In this document: piece after piece, positions 32,542-41,344 of the stretch
Layout: every line of letters begins with the position of its first letter
Position numbering within the stretch: the first letter of the stretch is position 1
Source of the DNA: Streptomyces lincolnensis
Lineage (GTDB): Bacteria > Actinomycetota > Actinomycetes > Streptomycetales > Streptomycetaceae
NCBI RefSeq assembly: GCF_021173675.1
Contig: NZ_JAIHON010000003.1
Span: forward strand, 124,001-188,000
Direction of reading: 5' to 3'
Length of the DNA: 64,000 bases
Position numbers and translations under genes: made by a program
Notes under the pieces: generated by a model
Databases searched by the model: none
Seen by the model: the letters and a program-made list of their open reading frames with translations, nothing else
Told to the model about the DNA's origin: nothing

Positions 32542-32841
32542 ATGATCTCAACTCGACGTATCGTCGCCGCCGTGGGTCTCGCCGTGGGTGTCACCGGCCT
32601 CGCCGCGCCCCTCGCGAACGCGGCCGACACGGCGGCCCAGGATGCCGCCGGCAAGCTGAGCCCCATCGCCATGCTCGACTCGCTCGCCGTGAGTGACGTC
32701 CCCGCGGAGCACAAGGCCGAGATCCCGCGGCCCTCGGCGCAGCTGGCCCAGGCCAACCGGCTCAACGACCTGAACCAGCTGCAGCAGCTCACCGGTCTGG
32801 CCGCTCCGGTCACCGGTCTGGTTCCCGGCATCGAGTACTGA
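32542..32841 (+). CDS. small secreted protein, Streptomyces-type, unknown function
   Basis: This 99-residue preprotein has a signal peptide (MISTRRIVAAVGLAVGVTGL to about ANA, residue 30). The mature ~70-residue chain has an Asn/Gln/Leu-rich middle (LAQANRLNDLNQLQQL) and a Gly/Val-rich end (PVTGLVPGIEY), without cysteines. I recognise no function. ATG 32542 is chosen because it starts the signal peptide. A strong terminator follows 15 bp downstream, so it is monocistronic. Confidence 0.75.
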   Translation: MISTRRIVAAVGLAVGVTGLAAPLANAADTAAQDAAGKLSPIAMLDSLAVSDVPAEHKAEIPRPSAQLAQANRLNDLNQLQQLTGLAAPVTGLVPGIEY

Positions 32842-32855
32842 ACCCTCGCCGTCAC

Positions 32856-32891
32856 CCCGAAGGGCCGCCCGGCATCGGGCGGCCCTTCGGG
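32856..32891. terminator. bidirectional hairpin terminator between small secreted gene and siderophore operon end
   Basis: CCCGAAGGGCCGCCCG, loop GCAT and the exact complement form a 16-bp stem. It lies between the convergent small secreted gene and the decarboxylase, and can end the siderophore operon transcript on the minus strand. Confidence 0.85.
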
Positions 32892-32935
32892 TGTTCCCGG
32901 CCCCCGAGTCCGCGACACGATCCGCCGGACAGGCC

Positions 32936-34150
32936 CTAGCCGTGATGCCCGTCGCCGTCGCCGTCCAGGAAGTGGAAGCCGGGGCGCGGGTGCATCAGGA
33001 AGTCGTGGTGCGAGATGTTCCACGCGTAGGCGCCCGCCAGCGAGAACGCCACCCGGTCACCGGCCCTGAGGCCGGGCGCGGGAACGTGCCGGGACAGGAC
33101 GTCCTTCGGGGTGCACAGCTGCCCGGCCAGGGTGATCCGCCCGTTCCCGGCGGCCGGGCGTGGCCAGGGGTGCGGCCAGGAGTCCACCGGCAGCACGGAA
33201 CAGGGCTGGTCGTGGCCCTTGGTCGCCGGGGTGCGCAGATGGTGGGTGCCGCCGCGGACCACGGCGAACTCCTCGCCGTGGCTGCTCTTCACGTCCAGCA
33301 CCTCGGTGGCGTACCAGCCGCAGTACACCGTCAGCGCCCGCCCCGGCTCGATGCGCAGGGTCAGGCCCGGGTGCGCCTCGGTCAGCCGGGCGAGTCCGGC
33401 GCCGTACGCCACCCAGTCGAAGCGGCGCTCCGGGCGGGCGTAGTCGACGCTCATGCCGCCGCCCACGTTCACCTCGGCGATCGGCACGCCCAGGCCCGTC
33501 GCCCAGGAGACGACGGTCCCGGCCACGGCCAGCAGCTCGGCGGCTTCCAGGCCGCTGGCCAGATGGGCGTGGACACCGCGCAGTTCGAGCTGCGGGTGGC
33601 TGCCGTCGGTGAGGGCGTGGACGACCTCGCGGGCCTGCTCGGGGTCCATGCCGAAGGGGGTGGGCCGGCCGCCCATCGCCAGCGAGCTGCCCGCCAACGA
33701 CCCGTCGGCGACCGGCAGGTTGACCCGGACCAGCACGCCCACCCGCCGCCCGGGCGCGTGCCGCCGCGCCGACTCGGCGAGCATCCGCAGCTCGTGTCCG
33801 CTCTCGACATGGAAGCGCTCGACTCCCCGGTCCAGCGCGGCCGTCACCTCCTCCGGTGTCTTGCCGGGACCGCCAAAGGCGAGCGGCCGGCCCGGCACCG
33901 CCTCGGCGACGTGGGCGAGTTCGCCCCCGGAGGAGACCTCGTAGCCGTCGACGTACGGGGCGAGCGCGGCGAGGATCTCCGGCTCCGGGTTGGCCTTGGC
34001 GGCGTAGTACAGCTCCACCCGCTCCGGCAGGGCGGCCCGCACGGCGGCTGCGTGGGCGCGCAGGCTCGTCACGTCGTAGACGTACGCGGGCAGTTCGGTG
34101 GCGGGCAGGGACAGGACGCGGTCGCGGACCGCGGGTGTCGGGTCGGTCAT
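32936..34150 (-). CDS. fold-III PLP decarboxylase of siderophore synthesis (PvsE/AcsE-like)
   Basis: This 404-residue protein is of the Orn/DAP/Arg decarboxylase fold III: YVYDVTSLRAH, the PLP lysine in LYYAAKANPEPEIL (about residue 51), GGPGKTPEEV, HAHLASGLE, NVGGGMSVDY and RIEPGRALTV, with CTPKDVLSRH near the C-terminal active-site cysteine. It is the fifth gene of a pvsABCDE-like order. In vibrioferrin and achromobactin routes this enzyme removes CO2 from O-citryl-serine to leave an ethanolamine unit; that activity is inferred here. It is the last gene of the operon. Its ATG 34150 overlaps the last of three minicistrons. Confidence 0.88.
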   Translation of the reverse strand: MTDPTPAVRDRVLSLPATELPAYVYDVTSLRAHAAAVRAALPERVELYYAAKANPEPEILAALAPYVDGYEVSSGGELAHVAEAVPGRPLAFGGPGKTPEEVTAALDRGVERFHVESGHELRMLAESARRHAPGRRVGVLVRVNLPVADGSLAGSSLAMGGRPTPFGMDPEQAREVVHALTDGSHPQLELRGVHAHLASGLEAAELLAVAGTVVSWATGLGVPIAEVNVGGGMSVDYARPERRFDWVAYGAGLARLTEAHPGLTLRIEPGRALTVYCGWYATEVLDVKSSHGEEFAVVRGGTHHLRTPATKGHDQPCSVLPVDSWPHPWPRPAAGNGRITLAGQLCTPKDVLSRHVPAPGLRAGDRVAFSLAGAYAWNISHHDFLMHPRPGFHFLDGDGDGHHG

Positions 34151-34194
34151 CGGGTACCTCCGGACGCGCCGGGCCGGGTGTGCGAGCAGGTCAT
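34147..34194 (-). CDS. 15-aa minicistron 3 (same peptide)
   Basis: Third identical frame. Its TGA at 34147-34149 overlaps the ATG of the decarboxylase at 34148-34150, completing a relay of four ATGA junctions from the NIS synthetase. Confidence 0.45.
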   Translation of the reverse strand: MTCSHTRPGASGGTR

Positions 34195-34238
34195 CGGGTA
34201 CCTCCGGACGCGCCGGGCCGGGTGTGCGAGCAGGTCAT
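34191..34238 (-). CDS. 15-aa minicistron 2 (same peptide)
   Basis: Identical frame in the second 44-bp copy. ATG 34238 has GGAGG six bases upstream inside the first-translated copy, and its stop overlaps the ATG of the third. Confidence 0.45.
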   Translation of the reverse strand: MTCSHTRPGASGGTR

Positions 34239-34282
34239 CGGGTACCTCCGGACGCGCCGGGCCGGGTGTGCGAGCAGGTCAT
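34235..34282 (-). CDS. 15-aa minicistron 1 (MTCSHTRPGASGGTR)
   Basis: ATG 34282 overlaps the stop of the NIS synthetase (ATGA), so a ribosome ending that gene can restart here. The 15-codon frame stops at 34235-34237, whose TGA overlaps the next copy's ATG. No strong GGAGG precedes this first copy; its neighbour copies each have one. The peptide contains Cys and is unlike any family known to me; its role may only be coupling. Confidence 0.5.
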   Translation of the reverse strand: MTCSHTRPGASGGTR

Positions 34283-36060
34283 CGGGCGCCCCCGGTCGTC
34301 CCGCGCTGGATGTCCACGTTGAGCGGGGACGGCAGCCGCACATAGCCGGCCTCGCGGTCGGGCTTGCGCTCCCAGCGGGTGAGCAGGTTGGTCTTCGCGG
34401 GCAGCGGCACCCCGGCGAGCAGGGCGGCCAGCCGCGGCGGGCAGCCGCACCGCTCGGCGTACGCCCGCAGCGTGTCGCGGACCCGGCCCCACAGCTCCGC
34501 CTCCGCGCCCGGGTGCAGGTCGGCGACGGCGGCCAGCAGCTCGGCCACGTGGTTGACGAGGAGGCAGTACACGACCCGGTCCCAGCCGCGCTGGGCGTCG
34601 TAGGTCATCGGGCCCGCGACCTCGGGCGGCAGCGCGGCCAGGGTCTCCGCGTGGTGCTCGGGCACCAGCTTGGTGCCCTCCAGGTCGCGGAAGAGGACCT
34701 GGACGGGCATGCCGTCGCCGTCGACGCCGATCAGGACGTTCTGCAGGTGCGGTTCCAGGACCAGGCCGTGGTCGAAGTAGGCGGCCAGGACGGGCGGGAG
34801 CAGCAGGTCGAGATAGGCCGACCACCAGTCCAGGGCCCGCCGCTCGTCCGCCCCGTCGAGGAGGCGGGAGAGGTGGGCGGGGCCGGTCGGGTACTCGTCG
34901 GCGACGGCCGCCGCGAGCAGGGGAGTCGTGCCCGGCGCCAGCCGCGCGGGCAGCCCTTCGCGGACGATGACGCCGAACCCCTCGAACAGGGCCCGGTCGG
35001 GTGTGCCGTCGGGGCCGGGCAGGGCGAGCGTTCGGTAGGCGGGCTCGCGGAGCACCGCGCTGCCCGGGAAGCGCTCGGCGAGGTCGGCCAGCGCCGGGGC
35101 CAGCACGCGGGTGAGCGCCACGGCGCCGGCCAGCTCGTAACTGCTGTTCTTGCGCAGGCAGTTGGTGATCCGGACGTTGAGGCTGAACTTCAGGAACGTC
35201 TCGCCGTCGTACAGGGTGCGCACGGAGGCGGTGGCCGAGAAGGGCCGTCCGCCCGGCCCGAGGTCGATGACATCACCGCTCGCCAGGGCCGCGCGCAGCG
35301 CCGGGTGGTCCTGGAGGGTGTCGTACTGCCACGGGTGGGCCGGCAACAGCCGGTAGCCGTCCGGGACGTCGGCGCGCTGCCGGTCCAGCACGGCGACGGC
35401 CGAGGCGTCCGCGTACTCCTCGGCGATCAGGTCGGCGCGGACCGCCAGATGCCGCAGGGGGAAGGCGGCGCCGACCTCCGGCGCGTACGCGGACCAGGCC
35501 TGCGGGTCGCCGGTGCGGGCCTTGGGCGTCGGGTGGAAGCGGTGCCCGAACAGCAGCGACTGCTCGGAGGCGAGGTAGACCGAGAGCCGGTCCTCGGGCG
35601 CCCGGTCGTCGCGCGGTGCGGACAGGGCGGCCGCGACCGCCGCGTGGCTGGAGGCGATCTGTTCCAGGAACTCCTCGTTGCGCACGCCGGTGCGCAGCCA
35701 CAGCTCGTCGTGCGTGTACGCGGCCAGGCGTCGCCAGTCCACCTCCGCCCAGCCGTCGTCGCGCTGCTCGCCGACCGGGCCGGTGAACCGGTGCGCGCCG
35801 AGCAGCGAGGAGCGGCGCAGGGCGACACGCAGCAGGACCCCGCGCCGCGGGAGCCGCAGCAGGAGCCGGCCGTCGGCGACGACACTCTGGTGCTCGGGGC
35901 CCGACACCTCGCGCAGCAGACAGTTGAGGAGCGTGTGTGCCACCACGTCGTCGGCGGTGGGCAGTGCGGCGGGCGCGGAGGCGGTGCCGTCCTGCGCGGC
36001 CGGGTCGGAGAGCTGGGGGGTGCTCCCGGACGATGTCTGGGGGAGGGTCAGCGAGGGCAT
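34279..36060 (-). CDS. IucA/IucC-family NIS siderophore synthetase (PvsD position)
   Basis: This 593-residue protein has family blocks LLPAHPWQYDTLQDHPALR (ATP/citrate region), KFSLNVRITNCLRKNSSYEL and the kinase-like LVLEPHLQNVLIGVDGDGM followed by VLFRDLEGTKLVPE, then a FhuF-like C-terminal domain. Type A members such as AcsD join citrate to L-serine, which would feed the decarboxylase downstream; substrate assignment is by position only. ATG 36060 shares one base with the exporter stop (TGATG). The C-terminus meets the minicistron chain. Confidence 0.9.
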   Translation of the reverse strand: MPSLTLPQTSSGSTPQLSDPAAQDGTASAPAALPTADDVVAHTLLNCLLREVSGPEHQSVVADGRLLLRLPRRGVLLRVALRRSSLLGAHRFTGPVGEQRDDGWAEVDWRRLAAYTHDELWLRTGVRNEEFLEQIASSHAAVAAALSAPRDDRAPEDRLSVYLASEQSLLFGHRFHPTPKARTGDPQAWSAYAPEVGAAFPLRHLAVRADLIAEEYADASAVAVLDRQRADVPDGYRLLPAHPWQYDTLQDHPALRAALASGDVIDLGPGGRPFSATASVRTLYDGETFLKFSLNVRITNCLRKNSSYELAGAVALTRVLAPALADLAERFPGSAVLREPAYRTLALPGPDGTPDRALFEGFGVIVREGLPARLAPGTTPLLAAAVADEYPTGPAHLSRLLDGADERRALDWWSAYLDLLLPPVLAAYFDHGLVLEPHLQNVLIGVDGDGMPVQVLFRDLEGTKLVPEHHAETLAALPPEVAGPMTYDAQRGWDRVVYCLLVNHVAELLAAVADLHPGAEAELWGRVRDTLRAYAERCGCPPRLAALLAGVPLPAKTNLLTRWERKPDREAGYVRLPSPLNVDIQRGTTGGAR

Positions 36061-37265
36061 CAACGGCTCCTGCCAGTGCGATACTTGAGCGGGGGGAGAG
36101 TGATCGCGAGAACGGTGACGGCGGCCGCGGCACCGCCGGTCAGCACGGGGGCGGCCGGGCCGTAGCGGGCGCTGCCCGCCGCCGCGGCCAGGCCGGCGGC
36201 GACCGCGCCGGCCTTGGAGAAGAACTCCAGCGAGCCGAACATCCCGCCGGGCGCCCGGCCCCGGGCGCAGTCGGCGGCCAGGATCTGCAGGCACACCAGC
36301 CCGAAGGTGAGACCGGCGCCCAACAGCAGGCGTACGGCGACCAGTTCGGGCAGCGATCCGGCCACGCCGTGTCCGGCGAGCCCGAGCGCGATGCAGGTGA
36401 AGCCGAGCGCGAGTCCGGTCCGCGGACGGTCGCGGAAGACGGAGTGCACCGCCAGCGCCGCCACCAGGTAGCAGAGGTGGGGCAGGGCGAAGAGCACGCC
36501 GGACAGCAGCGGCGAGGCCCCCGGTATTCGGTCGTCGACGAGGGCGATCAGATACGGGAAGGAGATCACCGTGGAGAAGACGAAGGCGAACTCGAGCGCG
36601 TACAGCGTCCTCAGCGACACCACGGGCGCCGCCCCGGAGACGGGCACCGACTCCTTCGCGTCGGACCGCTCCCGGGCGGCCGGCTCCGGCTCGGGCAGCG
36701 CCGCCAGCAGCAGCGCGGCCGTCAGCGGCAGCACGGCGAGCAGCGCGTACTGGCGGTGCGGCGACAGCCAGCCGGACAGCGAACCGACCACGATCGGCGC
36801 CGCCACCAGGGCGGCCCGCGCGCTGCCCTGCATCAGGGTGAGCGCCTTGGACAGCGCCGGGCCCTCCAGGGCGGCGCCCAGGTAGCCGTTGGACGCGGCG
36901 AACGTCCCGCCCAGGACACCCTGGAGCACCAGCGCCAGCGTGAAGGTGGCCAGGGAGTCCGCCCAGCCCGCCAGCAGAAAGGCCAGGGCCAGTCCCAACT
37001 GGGCGCGCAGCAGCAGCCGTTTTCGCCCGTAGCGGTCGGCGAGCCGGCCCCACAGCGGCGCGCCCAGCGCGCCGAACACGGTCGGCACGACATACAGCAC
37101 GCCCGCCCAGCGGGCCTGCCGGTCGCCCAGCTCCGGCAGGATCTCGGTGAGATACGGCGGCAGCCCGAGCGCGGCGAAGGAGGCCACGAAGTAGCAGCCC
37201 GCCACCGCGTGGACCTGCCCCCGGCCGAACGACGCCCGCGGTATCCGCAGCGTCCCGGCGCTCAT
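36060..37265 (-). CDS. MFS exporter of the siderophore operon (PvsC position)
   Basis: This 401-residue 12-TM protein has the MFS loop motif GRLADRYGRKRLLLRAQLGL and matching second-half hydrophobic segments, with a longer cytoplasmic loop (PEPEPAARERSDAKES) after TM6. Its place between two NIS synthetases, as in pvs, xss and sbn clusters, marks it as the likely exporter of the finished siderophore. ATG 37265 overlaps the upstream NIS stop at 37262-37264. Confidence 0.88.
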   Translation of the reverse strand: MSAGTLRIPRASFGRGQVHAVAGCYFVASFAALGLPPYLTEILPELGDRQARWAGVLYVVPTVFGALGAPLWGRLADRYGRKRLLLRAQLGLALAFLLAGWADSLATFTLALVLQGVLGGTFAASNGYLGAALEGPALSKALTLMQGSARAALVAAPIVVGSLSGWLSPHRQYALLAVLPLTAALLLAALPEPEPAARERSDAKESVPVSGAAPVVSLRTLYALEFAFVFSTVISFPYLIALVDDRIPGASPLLSGVLFALPHLCYLVAALAVHSVFRDRPRTGLALGFTCIALGLAGHGVAGSLPELVAVRLLLGAGLTFGLVCLQILAADCARGRAPGGMFGSLEFFSKAGAVAAGLAAAAGSARYGPAAPVLTGGAAAAVTVLAITLPPLKYRTGRSR

Positions 37266-38977
37266 GCCGAACCCCCCGCTGGGCGCAGGTAGTTGGGGCC
37301 GGTGGTGTAGTGCTTGTTGATGTCGGCCGCGCCCGATCGTTCCTTGGACAGCAGCGTCCCGGCCGTCACCATCGCCTTCACCGGCAGGGCCGGCGCGTCG
37401 AGCACGCGGGCGCGCAACTGCTGCGCCGCCTCGCCGCCCAGCCGGTCCACCGCCTGGGTCAGCCGCTCACGGATGAGACCCAGCACCGCGTCACGGTGGC
37501 GGGGGAGCCCGAACGCGTAGGCCCCGGCGCACAGATGGAGCGTGATCGTGGTGAACAGGTCGGCGACGGCGGAGTCGTCCCGGCCGAAGGTCCTGGGGTC
37601 GTCGAAGCCCCACGGGCCGGGCAGCACGGCCTGCAGCCGCTCGGTGTTGATCCGGGGCCCGTCGTTGTCCTTGAACAGCAGGCGCAGGCTCCTGGGGCGC
37701 AGCACGAGCGAGATGTTCTGCTGGTGCGACTCCAGGGCGATGCCCTGGCCGAACAGGGTGGTCTGCCAGTCGAAGAGCAGGGTGAGGCAGGCGTCCAGCA
37801 GCGCGAGCGGGTCGCCGTCGTAGAACCGGTCGGCCAGGTGGTCCAGGACCAGCCGTCCGTCGGGGGCCTCGGCCAGGAGCGCGGCCATCGGCACGATCGC
37901 GGCGCCGTCGAGTCCCGCCGGGTAGCGGCGGCACAGCACCGCGAGCAACTCGTGACCGGCGTGGGCGTAGGTGGACTCGTCGGCGTGCAGGATCATGGCC
38001 CGGAAACGGGGCTCGCGCGAGGCCGCCGCCTCCAGCAGGCGCTGGCCCGCCGCCCCGTCCACGAGGGTTCCGGGCTTGATGGAGCGCTTGTTGCGCAGGC
38101 CCAGGGTGGCGGTGGCCAGGGGGAGTTTGAGGTGCACGGACGGATCGTCGGCCACCGCCACGGTGCGCATCGACAGGGTGGGCACGACCTCCAGATGGGC
38201 CCGCTCGGCGAGCACGGCGCTGTCCGCCAGACCGGCGTCCCGCAGCGCCTCCTCCAGCGGGGCACCGACGGTCAACGGGTGCACGGGCAGCGCCACATGC
38301 GTGTCCCGGACCTGCGGCAGACCGAGCAGGGCCGGGGTCGGCCAGAAGTCCGGCAGCGGTCCGGTCAGGGTGAGGGCGGCGCGGGGCACGGCCAGCCAGC
38401 GCAGGGCGAACCGCGGATGGAACTCCGGGGCGTAGAGCCGTAGATGCTCCTCCGTGAGCCCGGAGCGGCCCCGCGAGGTCGGATAGACGGGGTGGTCCAG
38501 CCGCGCGGCGAGGGTGTCGTGGGCGAGGGCCGCGGTGAGGCCGGTCCAGCGTGCCGGGTCGCCGCCGTGCAGGGCGGTCAGCCGCTCGGCCGTCTCCTCC
38601 CGCGTCGCCGCGTGCAGCCGCATCGTCTCCAGCGTCTGCCGGCACTCCTCGGCGAACGCGTCGAAGCCGCCCCGGTCCGCCGGCTCGGCGAGCGCGCGCA
38701 GGGCGTCCAGGACCGCCCCGTACGAGGTCAGCTCGGCGCCGTCCGACTCGCGGAGCAGCAGCGGAAGCCGGGCGGCGTACGCGCTCTGGAAGCCGTCCTC
38801 GATCACGGGCAGCAGCAGGGAGCCGTCCGGGGTCGCCAGCCGCAGCCAGGCGCCGTCCGGCCGGTGGACGGGCGTGGACCGGGTGCGCAGGCCCACCACG
38901 TCCTCGCGCAGCAGGGCGCCGAGCACCCGGGTGAGCAGCTCGGCCTCGCAGGTGTCCGTGGCGGTCGGCGCGCTCAC
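37262..38977 (-). CDS. IucA/IucC-family NIS siderophore synthetase (PvsB position)
   Basis: This 571-residue protein has VALPVHPLTVGAPLEEAL, LSMRTVAVADDPSVHLKLPL followed by ATLGLRNKRSIKPGTL, and the active-site block GIALESHQQNISLVLRP with LLFKDNDGPRINTERL, all NIS synthetase signatures. It differs clearly from the other copy, so the two are probably not recent duplicates and make different bonds. GTG 38977 forms a GTGA overlap with the ATP-grasp stop. In the vibrioferrin model this position adds the 2-oxoglutarate unit; that is inference. Confidence 0.9.
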   Translation of the reverse strand: MSAPTATDTCEAELLTRVLGALLREDVVGLRTRSTPVHRPDGAWLRLATPDGSLLLPVIEDGFQSAYAARLPLLLRESDGAELTSYGAVLDALRALAEPADRGGFDAFAEECRQTLETMRLHAATREETAERLTALHGGDPARWTGLTAALAHDTLAARLDHPVYPTSRGRSGLTEEHLRLYAPEFHPRFALRWLAVPRAALTLTGPLPDFWPTPALLGLPQVRDTHVALPVHPLTVGAPLEEALRDAGLADSAVLAERAHLEVVPTLSMRTVAVADDPSVHLKLPLATATLGLRNKRSIKPGTLVDGAAGQRLLEAAASREPRFRAMILHADESTYAHAGHELLAVLCRRYPAGLDGAAIVPMAALLAEAPDGRLVLDHLADRFYDGDPLALLDACLTLLFDWQTTLFGQGIALESHQQNISLVLRPRSLRLLFKDNDGPRINTERLQAVLPGPWGFDDPRTFGRDDSAVADLFTTITLHLCAGAYAFGLPRHRDAVLGLIRERLTQAVDRLGGEAAQQLRARVLDAPALPVKAMVTAGTLLSKERSGAADINKHYTTGPNYLRPAGGSA

Positions 38978-40146
38978 GGCTGGATCTCCCAGCGCCGGGC
39001 CGAAAGGAACGCGGCCGAGACCCGGTCCACCGTCGTCTGGTCGGTGCCGACGGCCCGCAGCACGCCGAGGTAGTCCCGGTTGGTGCGGTACAGCTCGTGC
39101 CGCTCGCCCACCGCACGCAGCGGACGGTACGTCAGATGCACGCCCTCGATGGTGAGTTCGGTGGCGGAGGGGGCGTCGGTCAGCGTCCCGCCCCGCCGCG
39201 CGCACGGGTACTCCAGACGCGCGGCACCGTCCCGACGGGCCCCCAGGTCGGCCGGCAGCCGCTCGCCCAGATGGGTGCGCAGGATGTGCTCGAACAGGGG
39301 CACGTCCAGCAGCCGGGCCAGCAGCAGGTCGCACTGGTCGCCGATGGCACGGTAGTTGACCTCGATGATCCGGGCCCGGCCCGCGTGCACCACGAACTCG
39401 GTGTGGCAGGCGCCGAACCCGACGCCCAGCGCGTCCAGTTGGGCCAGCACCTGCGCCACGACCGGCTCCGGATGCGCGGGGACGAAGGTGAGGGTCTCCT
39501 CGATGAAGTACGGCGGAGGCGACAGCTCGGTGTGGAAGCCGCCCAGCACATGGCGGCGCTCCCCGTCGCCCAGGGTCTCCAGGGTGTACAGCTCGCCGGG
39601 CAGGTACTCCTCCACGACCAGGACGGCACCGGGACGCCGGTCCAGGATCTCCTTGGTGTGGGTGACCAGTTCCTCGGCGTTCTCGACGAGGACGACGTCC
39701 TCGCTGGCCACGCCCTCGCGCGGCTTGACCACGCACGGGTAGGGGGCGTCGAGCGCGGCGGGTTCGGTGAGCTCGGCCGACCACACGGTGTCCGCGCCGG
39801 CGCCGGCCAGTCGGCGCCGCATCTCGGCCTTGTCCTTGCAGCGCAGCGTGGCCCGCCAGTCCTTGCCCGGCAGGTCGAAGTAGGCGGCGGCCAGGGCGGC
39901 CTGGGTCTGGAGGTGGTCGCTGTTGGTGAAGACGCCGTCGGGCCGGTGGTGCGTGGAGATCCGGGTGATCACGGCCCGGAAGTCCCGGACATCGCACTCC
40001 AGGACCTCGACGTCCGGGTAGGCGGCGCGGTGCGCGTCGGGCTGGTCGGTGAGGACGGTGACGTCCAGGCCGAGCCGGGCGGCGGCGGGCAGGAAGCCCT
40101 CGGTGACGGAGTCGGTCGGATTGAGGGCGAGCAGGTACAGGCGCAT
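38974..40146 (-). CDS. ATP-grasp amide ligase (PvsA position)
   Basis: This 390-residue protein is of the ATP-grasp fold: a Rossmann-like N-terminal part (MRLYLLALNPTDSVTEGFLP), CKDKAEMRRRLAGAG, the nucleotide-binding PYPCVVKPREGVASEDVVLV and VEEYLPGELYTLETLGDG, and the metal-binding ARIIEVNYRAIGDQ. These enzymes form amide bonds through acyl-phosphates. As the first biosynthetic gene in a pvsA-B-C-D-E order it may join an amino acid such as alanine to the citrate part. ATG 40146 starts the conserved region; the frame extends upstream without signal. A 120-bp gap separates it from the binding protein gene. Confidence 0.88.
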   Translation of the reverse strand: MRLYLLALNPTDSVTEGFLPAAARLGLDVTVLTDQPDAHRAAYPDVEVLECDVRDFRAVITRISTHHRPDGVFTNSDHLQTQAALAAAYFDLPGKDWRATLRCKDKAEMRRRLAGAGADTVWSAELTEPAALDAPYPCVVKPREGVASEDVVLVENAEELVTHTKEILDRRPGAVLVVEEYLPGELYTLETLGDGERRHVLGGFHTELSPPPYFIEETLTFVPAHPEPVVAQVLAQLDALGVGFGACHTEFVVHAGRARIIEVNYRAIGDQCDLLLARLLDVPLFEHILRTHLGERLPADLGARRDGAARLEYPCARRGGTLTDAPSATELTIEGVHLTYRPLRAVGERHELYRTNRDYLGVLRAVGTDQTTVDRVSAAFLSARRWEIQP

Positions 40147-40207
40147 GACTGTGGAGCAACTTCCGCTAGCGGGTGGGGGGCTGGGGGCGGGCCGCACGCG
40201 GGGACAC

Positions 40208-40227
40208 GCGGGGCGGGCACGCCCCGC
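40208..40227. terminator. hairpin between binding-protein and biosynthesis genes
   Basis: GCGGGGCG-GGCA-CGCCCCGC forms an 8-bp G-C stem in the 120-bp gap. It may attenuate read-through from transport into biosynthesis genes or set different mRNA levels. Confidence 0.4.
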
Positions 40228-40266
40228 ACCTCGTCCCGGGCGAGGCCCGCCCCGGTTCAGCGGGAG

Positions 40267-41289
40267 TTACGCCGCCGGGAGGGCCACACCCGTGGCCTTG
40301 GCGACGTCCTTGAGCATCTGCTCGGCGGCCTGTACGCCGATGCCGGACATCCAGGTCTCGTCCGGGACCTCGAAGACCTTGCCGTCCTTGACCGCGGGGA
40401 GGGACTTCCACACCGGGTTGGAGACGACGTCGGCCTTCTGCGTCTTGTCGTCGGTGTCGGCGGAGGTGACGAAGATCAGGTCGGCGTCGGCCTGGTCGAT
40501 CTGCTCGGGGCTGACGTCCTTCATGGTGACCTCGGGGTCGGTGGAGACCTGCGAGGAGGGGCGCTTGAAGCCGATGTCGTTCAGCACGACACCGCTGTAG
40601 GAGTTGGACGCGTACAGCCGGGTCGGGCCGGCGATGAAGCGGACCACGGACACGGTCGGCATGGTGCCGGCGTCCTTCTTCTTGATGGCCGCGCCGAGGG
40701 CCTTGGCCTGCGTCTCGTACTCGGTGAGCTTGGCCGCGGCCTCCTTCTCCAGGCCGAGCGCCTCGGCGTGGACCTTCAGGTTCTGCTTCCACACACCGCC
40801 GGTGGTCTCGGTGAAGACGGTCGGCGCGATCGCGCTGAGCTTGTCGTAGACCTTCTCGTGGCGGACCTTCGAGGACAGGATCAGGTCCGGCTTGAGCGAG
40901 GCGATCTTCTCCAGGTTGGGCTCCAGCAGCGGACCGACGTCGACGGTGTCCTTGAGCTCGCCCTTCAGGTACGTCGGGAAGCCGCCCTCGGTCTTGAAGT
41001 GCGGGGCGACCGCGCCCACCGGGTCGATGCCCAGCAGGGTGACGTCGTCCAGCTCACCGGTGTCGAGGACGACGACCCGCTTCGGCTGCGAGGGGATCTT
41101 CACGTCGCCCATGACGGTCTTGAGGGTGCGCGGGAAGGCGTCCGAGGAGGCACCGGTGGCCTTGGCGGTGTCGGCCGTGTCGGAGGAGTCCTCGCTGCCG
41201 CAGGCGGCCAGGACGGCCGTGCCGAGCAGGACGGAGAGCAGCACGGCGAGCAGCCGGCCGAGTCTGCGCAGGGGAGAGCGCTGGAGCAT
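40267..41289 (-). CDS. siderophore-binding lipoprotein of an iron ABC importer
   Basis: This 340-residue protein has a lipoprotein signal (LLGTAVLAACGSEDSS, lipobox LAAC with Cys about residue 30). The periplasmic-binding-like domain has the cluster 8 (FecB/FhuD) pattern: PKRVVVLDTGELDDVTLLGI, IASLKPDLILSS and DADLIFVTSADTD. It would catch the ferric siderophore outside the membrane. It sits between the ATPase (55 bp gap) and the biosynthesis genes, so uptake and synthesis share an operon. Confidence 0.92.
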   Translation of the reverse strand: MLQRSPLRRLGRLLAVLLSVLLGTAVLAACGSEDSSDTADTAKATGASSDAFPRTLKTVMGDVKIPSQPKRVVVLDTGELDDVTLLGIDPVGAVAPHFKTEGGFPTYLKGELKDTVDVGPLLEPNLEKIASLKPDLILSSKVRHEKVYDKLSAIAPTVFTETTGGVWKQNLKVHAEALGLEKEAAAKLTEYETQAKALGAAIKKKDAGTMPTVSVVRFIAGPTRLYASNSYSGVVLNDIGFKRPSSQVSTDPEVTMKDVSPEQIDQADADLIFVTSADTDDKTQKADVVSNPVWKSLPAVKDGKVFEVPDETWMSGIGVQAAEQMLKDVAKATGVALPAA

Positions 41290-41344
41290 GGGGAGCGTTC
41301 TTTCTGGTAGGCGTACGGCCCGGGGGGCGTACGGGTGGTGCGGG

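Larger units (their letters stand above)
34147..34278. repeat. three perfect tandem 44-bp repeats between NIS synthetase and decarboxylase
   Basis: Copies lie at 34147-34190, 34191-34234 and 34235-34278 and are identical. Each carries, on the minus strand, an ATGA start/stop overlap, 15 codons and a GGAGG six bases before the next ATG. They form the whole gap between the two genes. There are no spacers, so this is not CRISPR. Confidence 0.95.

Noticed and set aside
32936..34150. Housekeeping diaminopimelate decarboxylase (lysA)
   Set aside because: It is embedded after two NIS synthetases in a siderophore operon and the order fits PvsE/AcsE-type enzymes.
34147..34278. CRISPR-like direct repeats
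   Set aside because: The 44-bp copies are contiguous with no spacers and lie inside an operon; they encode coupled minicistrons.
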